Below, piece by piece: positions 4,187 through 8,613 of a DNA stretch of 8,613 nt. The DNA lies in the NCBI GenBank assembly GCA_005880175.1, contig VBJR01000362.1:2081-10693 (forward strand), written 5' to 3'. The first letter of the stretch is position 1. Every line of letters begins with the position of its first letter. The stretch comes from Chloroflexota bacterium. GTDB lineage: Bacteria; Chloroflexota; Dormibacteria; Dormibacterales; Dormibacteraceae. Both the position numbers and the translations under genes were made by a program. The notes beneath the pieces were generated by a model, which was not told the DNA's origin, searched no databases, and saw only the letters and a program-made list of their open reading frames with translations.

Positions 4187-7100
4187 TCACCCTGCCCCAC
4201 CGGGGTCGGAGCCGCCGGCCAGGCGCCCGGCTTCCTCGTCGGTCATGCCCTGGAGCCGCTCCAACACCGCCTCCTCAGCCAGCGCCGCCAGCCCGGCGAC
4301 CGTGAAGCTCTCGAAGGCGCGGGCGGCGTCCAGGGAAACGCCCAGCGAGCGGCTGACCTCGACGAGGATCTCGTTCGCGAACACCGAGTCGCCCCCCAGC
4401 TCGAAGAACTCGTCGAGCACGCCGACGCGGTCGAGGCCCAGCGACGCCTGCCACACGCTCGCGATCCGCTCCTCGACCTCGGTCCGCGGCGCCAGGTAGG
4501 CCTGGCCCAGGTCCGGCCGCCGGGCCGGCTGCGACCCCTGCCCGATGCTCCGCAGCCTCGCCACCTCGCCGGACGTCAGGTCGGCGTAGAGCGGGAGGCC
4601 CAGGCCGACCGGATAGAACTGGAGCAGGTTGCGCAGGTCGAAGGGCATGACCAGCAGCCCCGTGCGGCCCGCCGCGAGCGCCCGCTCGAGGATGTCGAGC
4701 CCGTCGGCGGGACTGAGCGCTGTGTAGGCGGACCCGAACCTCCGCTCGGACCCGTGCCCGGCCCGCGCCGCCATGCCCTCGTTCGCCCACGGGCCCCAGT
4801 TGAGGCAGCAGACGGGGCGACCCCGCGACCTCAGCCGGGACGCCACCGCGTCCATGACGGCGTTGGCGGCGCAGTAGGCGCCCTGGCCCGGCGAGCCCAG
4901 CACCGAGGCGGCGCTGGAGAAGCACACAACCCAGTCCAGGGGATCGGCGGCCGTGAGCTCGAGCAGGTGCCAGGTCCCCGCCGCCTTCGGCCCGAGCACC
5001 GCCGCGAGCGTCTCCTCGCCCGTTGCCATCAGCGGTCGGTCGTCCAGGACGCCGGCCAGGTGCACGATGCCGCGCAGGCCGGAGCCGCCTCGAGCCCGGT
5101 CGAGGGCGCGGTCGAGCGCCTCGACCGAGGTAACGTCCGCCTGGAGCAGCTCCACGGTCGCTCCGGCGGCGCGCAGGTCGGCCACCGCGGACTCGGCGTC
5201 CGGGCCGTGAGCGCCGCGCGCCAGGAGCGCCAGGCGCCGGGCGCCGCGCTCCACCAGCCGGCGCGCGACCTGCAGGCCGATCCCGCCGAGCCCTCCCGTG
5301 AGGAGGTACGTCCCGGCCGGGTCCACCGCCAGCCCCGCCTCCGGAGCCGGCTCCAGCGGTACCGACGGGACCAGCCTGCGAACGTACCGGGCGCCCGCCC
5401 GGTAGCCGATCTCGGCCTCGTCCGATGGCGCCCCCAGCTCGTCCAGGAGCTGCTCGGCCGCGCGCTCCGGGTCGGCGGGGTCGAGGTCCACGCACCGGCA
5501 GCGGAGGGCCGGGTTCTCGAACGGGATCACCTTGGCGATGCCCCAGGCGCCGGCGCCGAACGGGTCGGCGACCTCCCCGTCCGGCAACGGCTGGGCCCCG
5601 CTCGTCACCATCCACAGGGCGGGCACCATCGCCCCGCCTCGCGAGGTGAGCGCCTTGACCACCTCCAGTGCCGTCCGGGTCACCCGCACGGCTCGCCCGG
5701 GGCCCTCCGTCGGGCCCGGGGCGAGCAGGCACACCACCGAATCGAACGATGGCCCGGCGCCGGCACCGGCACCGTCGAGACCGGCGCCGGCGGGCGCGAT
5801 GACCGGCTCGGCGCCGGCCTGACGGAGCCGGAGCGCGACCGCCTGCGCGAGCGCCTGACCGTCTCCGTCGCCGGCCAGGAGCAGGTGCCTGGTGCCCGGC
5901 AGGACCGCTGTGGGGGCGGGCAGCTCCGCCGGACGCCAGGCGGTCTCGTACAGCCACGCGGCGTCCTCCCGGGCGGCAGCCCGCGGGCCGGCAGCCGGCG
6001 CGAGGTGGAGGCCCGTGACGTCGACGAGGGGCGCGCCGTCCGCGTCGAGGAGCTGGACGTCGGCGTCGACCGCGCCGTCCCCGGCACGCAGGCGGGCCGC
6101 GCCGTGCACCCGGCCCACGGGCGCCGCCCAGCGCCGGAGCCGGTCGAAACCGACCGGCACCAGCGGGCCGGCCCGGCGCTCGCCGCCGGCCGCCCGAATG
6201 AGGTGGAAGGCGGCGTCGAGGGTCCGCGGGTCGCACTCGAAGACCTCCTCGCCGCCGGCCACCGACCCGACCGACTCGTCCTCACCGCGCCAGGCGTCCA
6301 GGACGCCCTGGAAGGCGGGCCCGTAGGACAGGCCGAGGTCGCGCAGCGATTCGTACAGCAGGCGCCGCGGCAGGTGCTCCAGGCACCGAGCCTGGAGCGC
6401 GGTCAGGGAGACCCCGACCGGCTCGCCGGAGGCCGCGGCCACCGCGCAGCGCGCGTGCTCGGTCCAGCCCGGCCCGGAGCCACGGCTGTGGATCGTCACC
6501 CGGTGGGCGTCGCCGTCCGTGTCCAGCACGACCTGGACTTTCCGGGGCCCGCCGCCGAGCCGGAGCGGCGCCAGGATGCGCATCTGCCGGAGCTCCACCC
6601 CGCCAGCCGGGAGCACCGCCCGGGCCGCCGCCAGTGCCATCTCGACGTACGCGGTGGCGGGGAGGACCAGCGCGCCCGCGACCCGGTGGTCGGCGAGGAA
6701 CGGCGGCGACGACTCGTCCAGCTCGGCTTCCCAGACCTTCCGGCCGCCGCCGGCGGCGAGGTCGAGGGCGCGTCCCAGCAGCGGGTGGCCGGCGCCTCCC
6801 GTGGCGTGCGCCGGGCGCGGGCGCTCGAGCCAGAACGGCTCGTGGGCCCACCGGTACCCGGGAGCCGCGACCACGCGGCCCCCGGGCGGGAGGACACGCT
6901 GCCAGTCCGGGTCGAACCCGGCCACGTAGAGCGAGGCCAGCGCGTCGAGCAGCGCCCGCCGGGCGCCGGTGTCCCGTCTCATGGCCGCCACCACCGGCAC
7001 GTCCTGGCCGCGCGCCTGCAGCGCCCGGCGCAGGTGCGCCTGCAGGGCCGGCTGCGGCGAGATCTCGACGAGGGCGTCCGGCCCGCCGTCCAGCAGGCGG

Positions 7101-8613
7101 TCGACGGCGGCGGCGAACAGCACCGGCTCGCGCGCGTTGCGGGCCCAGTAGCTCGGGTCCCGCAGCGCGTCGTCGACGCGGTCGCCGGTCACCGTCGAGA
7201 AGAACGGGACGTCGGGCGGGGAGGGCGCGAACCAGGAGCCGAGCGAGGCCGCCATCCGGCTCGCCGCCTCCTCCATCTGCGGGCTGTGGAACGCGTACGC
7301 GACGGGCAGCCAGCGGGCGAAGCGGCCTCGGGCCTCCAGGTCCTGGCGGACCCGCTCCAGGATCCCGGCGTCGCCGGCCAGCACCGTGGCGGCCGGCCCG
7401 TTGACGGCCGCCACGGCCACCCGGTCCGGGTGGCGTGCCGCCAGCTCCGCCGCCTCCTGCTCGGACAGCCCGACCGCCAGCATCCTCCCCGCGCCGTGAG
7501 CATCGGCCATGGCCATCCCGCGCAGGTGCGCGAGACGGATGCCCTGCTCCAGCGTGAGCACGCCCGCCACGGTCGCCGCCGCGATCTCGCCGAGGCTGTG
7601 TCCGGCCACCGCGGCCGGCTCCATGCCGCAGGCTCGCCACACCGCCGCCAGGCCGCACTGGACGGCGAACAGGCAGGGCTGGGCGAACTCGGTCCGCTCG
7701 AGCTTCGGCGCCACGGCGTCGTCCCCGAGCAGCCCGGTGACGGTCCAGCCCCCCAGCTCCGACAACACCTCATCGCAGCGCCGGAGGGTAGACGTGAAGA
7801 CCGGCTCGTCCTGGACCAGGTCCCTGGCCATCCCCGCCCACTGAGCGCCCTGGCCCCCGAACACGAACGCGGCCCGGAGGTCCGCGGACCGGCCGTGGGA
7901 CCGGGCTGCGACTCCCGCCCGGGCCGCTTCGCGCAGCCGGCCAGCCAGCTCGGTGGGCCCCTCGCCCACCGTGGCCAGGCGCAGGCGGTGGTGCGTCCGC
8001 CGCAGCACCGCCGTGTGGACGACGTGGGGGAGCTCGGACGGGTCCGATCCCTCGAGCCGCCGCGCCCACGCCTCCGCCCCGGCCATCAGAGCGCCCGCGT
8101 CCCCCGCCGAGACCGGGAGCAGCCAGGGTCCGGCGCCATCGACGGAGTTCGCGGCCGGCGTCTCGGGGGCGGAGGACAGGACCACGTGGGCGTTCGTGCC
8201 TCCGAAGCCGAAGCTGCTCACGCCGGCCAGCCGCTCCCCGTTCGCGGTGGGCCAGGGACGCGCCGTCGTGGCGACCTCGAGGCCGAGCTCCCCGAACGGG
8301 ATGTTCGGGTTCGGCTCGTCGAAGTGCAGGCTGGGCGGCACCGTCCCGTGCTCGAGCGCGAGCGCCGCCTTGACCAGGCCGGCCAGCCCGGCCGCGGCCT
8401 CGAGGTGGCCCACGTTCGTCTTGACCGAGCCGATGAGGCAGGGGACCCCGTCGGGCCGTGCGCCCCCGACCACCGCACCCAGCGCCCTGGCCTCGATGGG
8501 ATCGCCGAGCGGCGTGCCCGTGCCGTGGCACTCCACGTAGCCGACCCCGCCCGGATCCACGCCGGCCCGCCCGTAGGCGAGCCGGAGCACCTCCTCCTGG
8601 GCCCGGCGGCTGG
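4187..8613 (-). CDS. type I polyketide synthase, KS(partial)-AT-DH-KR-ACP (5' end outside window)
   Basis: The frame is open from the window edge (first full codon at 8611) to TGA 4189-4187, 1474 residues. Positions below count from the GTG codon at 8590, which is an internal codon and not the start. Domain order is ketosynthase C-terminal part (to ~145), acyltransferase (241-525), dehydratase (601-875), ketoreductase (878-1325) and acyl carrier protein (1368-1447). No enoylreductase and no thioesterase are present. The module should add a malonyl unit, reduce the keto group and remove water, leaving an alkene on the carrier-bound chain. It ends soon after the ACP with a short MTDEEAGRLAG tail. 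Whether it works once (modular) or repeatedly (iterative) depends on what lies beyond the window. It is followed 3 bp later by the AccD/AccA pair, which makes the direct precursor malonyl-CoA. Confidence 0.96.
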   Translation of the reverse strand, partial: SRRAQEEVLRLAYGRAGVDPGGVGYVECHGTGTPLGDPIEARALGAVVGGARPDGVPCLIGSVKTNVGHLEAAAGLAGLVKAALALEHGTVPPSLHFDEPNPNIPFGELGLEVATTARPWPTANGERLAGVSSFGFGGTNAHVVLSSAPETPAANSVDGAGPWLLPVSAGDAGALMAGAEAWARRLEGSDPSELPHVVHTAVLRRTHHRLRLATVGEGPTELAGRLREAARAGVAARSHGRSADLRAAFVFGGQGAQWAGMARDLVQDEPVFTSTLRRCDEVLSELGGWTVTGLLGDDAVAPKLERTEFAQPCLFAVQCGLAAVWRACGMEPAAVAGHSLGEIAAATVAGVLTLEQGIRLAHLRGMAMADAHGAGRMLAVGLSEQEAAELAARHPDRVAVAAVNGPAATVLAGDAGILERVRQDLEARGRFARWLPVAYAFHSPQMEEAASRMAASLGSWFAPSPPDVPFFSTVTGDRVDDALRDPSYWARNAREPVLFAAAVDRLLDGGPDALVEISPQPALQAHLRRALQARGQDVPVVAAMRRDTGARRALLDALASLYVAGFDPDWQRVLPPGGRVVAAPGYRWAHEPFWLERPRPAHATGGAGHPLLGRALDLAAGGGRKVWEAELDESSPPFLADHRVAGALVLPATAYVEMALAAARAVLPAGGVELRQMRILAPLRLGGGPRKVQVVLDTDGDAHRVTIHSRGSGPGWTEHARCAVAAASGEPVGVSLTALQARCLEHLPRRLLYESLRDLGLSYGPAFQGVLDAWRGEDESVGSVAGGEEVFECDPRTLDAAFHLIRAAGGERRAGPLVPVGFDRLRRWAAPVGRVHGAARLRAGDGAVDADVQLLDADGAPLVDVTGLHLAPAAGPRAAAREDAAWLYETAWRPAELPAPTAVLPGTRHLLLAGDGDGQALAQAVALRLRQAGAEPVIAPAGAGLDGAGAGAGPSFDSVVCLLAPGPTEGPGRAVRVTRTALEVVKALTSRGGAMVPALWMVTSGAQPLPDGEVADPFGAGAWGIAKVIPFENPALRCRCVDLDPADPERAAEQLLDELGAPSDEAEIGYRAGARYVRRLVPSVPLEPAPEAGLAVDPAGTYLLTGGLGGIGLQVARRLVERGARRLALLARGAHGPDAESAVADLRAAGATVELLQADVTSVEALDRALDRARGGSGLRGIVHLAGVLDDRPLMATGEETLAAVLGPKAAGTWHLLELTAADPLDWVVCFSSAASVLGSPGQGAYCAANAVMDAVASRLRSRGRPVCCLNWGPWANEGMAARAGHGSERRFGSAYTALSPADGLDILERALAAGRTGLLVMPFDLRNLLQFYPVGLGLPLYADLTSGEVARLRSIGQGSQPARRPDLGQAYLAPRTEVEERIASVWQASLGLDRVGVLDEFFELGGDSVFANEILVEVSRSLGVSLDAARAFESFTVAGLAALAEEAVLERLQGMTDEEAGRLAGGSDPGGAG
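4250..4489 (-). other. PKS acyl carrier protein domain
   Basis: FFELGGDSVFANEI carries the phosphopantetheine Ser1402 (codon 4387-4385). The LGGDS form resembles peptidyl carrier proteins of NRPS and NRPS/PKS hybrids more than the LGxDSL of standard PKS carriers. The domain is followed by about 20 residues and the stop, with no releasing domain. Confidence 0.93.
4616..5959 (-). other. PKS ketoreductase domain, B-type
   Basis: A structural subdomain (about 878-1080) is followed by the catalytic one. The NADPH-binding motif TGGLGGIG is at 1098-1105, and the catalytic set K1202, S1226, Y1239 and N1243 is complete. V-L-D-D at 1181-1184 is the LDD signature of B-type ketoreductases, which give the D-configured alcohol normally passed to a dehydratase for a trans double bond. 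No enoylreductase is inserted between DH and KR. A Gly/Ala-rich insert (about 931-947) lies in the structural part. Confidence 0.9.
5966..6790 (-). other. PKS dehydratase domain, probably active
   Basis: Double hot-dog dehydratase. His635 lies in the HxxxGxxxxP motif (HRVAGALVLP), YGPAF is at 756-760, and the acid Asp792 is in LDAAFH. Two departures: the usual HP before the acid is DP (787-788), and the usual Gln four residues after the acid is His796, a variant seen in working dehydratases. Both catalytic residues are kept. Confidence 0.88.
7016..7870 (-). other. PKS acyltransferase domain, malonyl-CoA predicted
   Basis: It loads the extender unit on the ACP. Active Ser332 lies in GHSLGE and His435 in YAFHSPQ; FVFGGQGAQW opens the domain. 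The specificity signals are TEFAQP before the active site (like malonyl-type ETGYAQP, unlike methylmalonyl RVDVVQP), no Gln after the active Ser, and Phe in YAFH (HAFH indicates malonyl, YASH methylmalonyl). The Tyr in YAFH is a mixed feature, so malonyl is favoured but not certain. Confidence 0.87.
8156..8613 (-). other. PKS ketosynthase domain, C-terminal part
   Basis: This part carries two of the three catalytic residues of the decarboxylative condensation: H22 in HGTGTPLGDP and H62 in KTNVGHLEAAAG (K57 is also kept). The segment ends with SSFGFGGTNAHVVL. The active-site Cys lies upstream of the window, so activity cannot be fully judged. The phrase VPPSLHFDEPNPNIPF is of the type common in myxobacterial, cyanobacterial and Chloroflexota synthases. 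Confidence 0.93.

Noticed and set aside
5755..5800. Short CCGGCGCCGGCACCGGCACC-like repeat tract
   Set aside because: It encodes the Gly/Ala-rich insert in the ketoreductase structural subdomain; ordinary low-complexity coding, not a mobile or regulatory repeat.
4275..6236. 653-aa open frame on the minus strand in another phase of the PKS gene
   Set aside because: Arg/Gly/Pro/Ala-rich, low-complexity translation with no domain; a by-product of the very high GC codon bias inside a clear PKS.
6282..7658. 458-aa minus-strand open frame inside the PKS
   Set aside because: It overlaps the AT and DH domains in a different phase and its composition is artefactual.
1..8613. Search for tRNA, rRNA, CRISPR, insertion sequences and attachment sites
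   Set aside because: No cloverleaf, spaced direct repeats, transposase motifs or terminal inverted repeats were seen by eye on either strand.

Overview
The window is very GC-rich with strong third-position G/C. It carries GTG starts, 4-bp stop/start overlaps and a multidomain type I polyketide synthase (PKS), so it is a biosynthetic gene cluster fragment from a high-GC bacterium. Candidates are an actinobacterium, or a Chloroflexota- or myxobacterium-like lineage; the sequence does not settle which. A separate-subunit AccA/AccD carboxyltransferase is less typical of classic actinobacteria, which mostly use fused PccB-type beta chains. That is a weak hint toward another phylum or toward transfer.

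Layout. (1) 1-441, plus strand: the C-terminal end of a FAD-linked BBE-domain oxidoreductase cut by the window edge. (2) 442-845: a non-coding and decayed stretch. It holds a good ribosome binding site and the first ~29 residues of a FAD monooxygenase that soon runs into a stop, then a strong inverted repeat where the strands converge. (3) 2371-846, minus strand: a regulatory operon of a NarL/LuxR response regulator with an atypical receiver, a 77-aa stand-alone LuxR-type DNA-binding domain, and a Cys-rich DUF6125-like protein whose start overlaps the preceding stop by 4 bp. (4) 2372-2510: an AT-richer intergenic region with a candidate promoter and a 12-bp palindrome. (5) 8613-2511, minus strand: a PKS gene (5' end outside the window) with domains KS(partial)-AT-DH-KR-ACP, followed 3 bp later by an AccD-type and, with a 4-bp overlap, an AccA-type carboxyltransferase subunit.

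How they may work together. The AT has malonyl-type motifs. AccA plus AccD form the carboxyltransferase half of acetyl-CoA carboxylase, which makes malonyl-CoA, so the pair could feed the PKS. A more interesting alternative is self-resistance: andrimid and thailandamide clusters carry an extra AccD or AccA as a resistant target copy. The AccD here has Tyr at the position equivalent to E. coli Met203, which is linked to andrimid resistance. Biotin carboxylase and biotin carrier genes are not in the window. The module would set a malonyl-derived unit and leave an enoyl group (KR plus DH, no ER). There is no thioesterase, so release or further extension happens elsewhere. The regulatory operon lies downstream of the PKS operon in the same orientation and is a plausible cluster regulator, but nothing in the sequence proves that.
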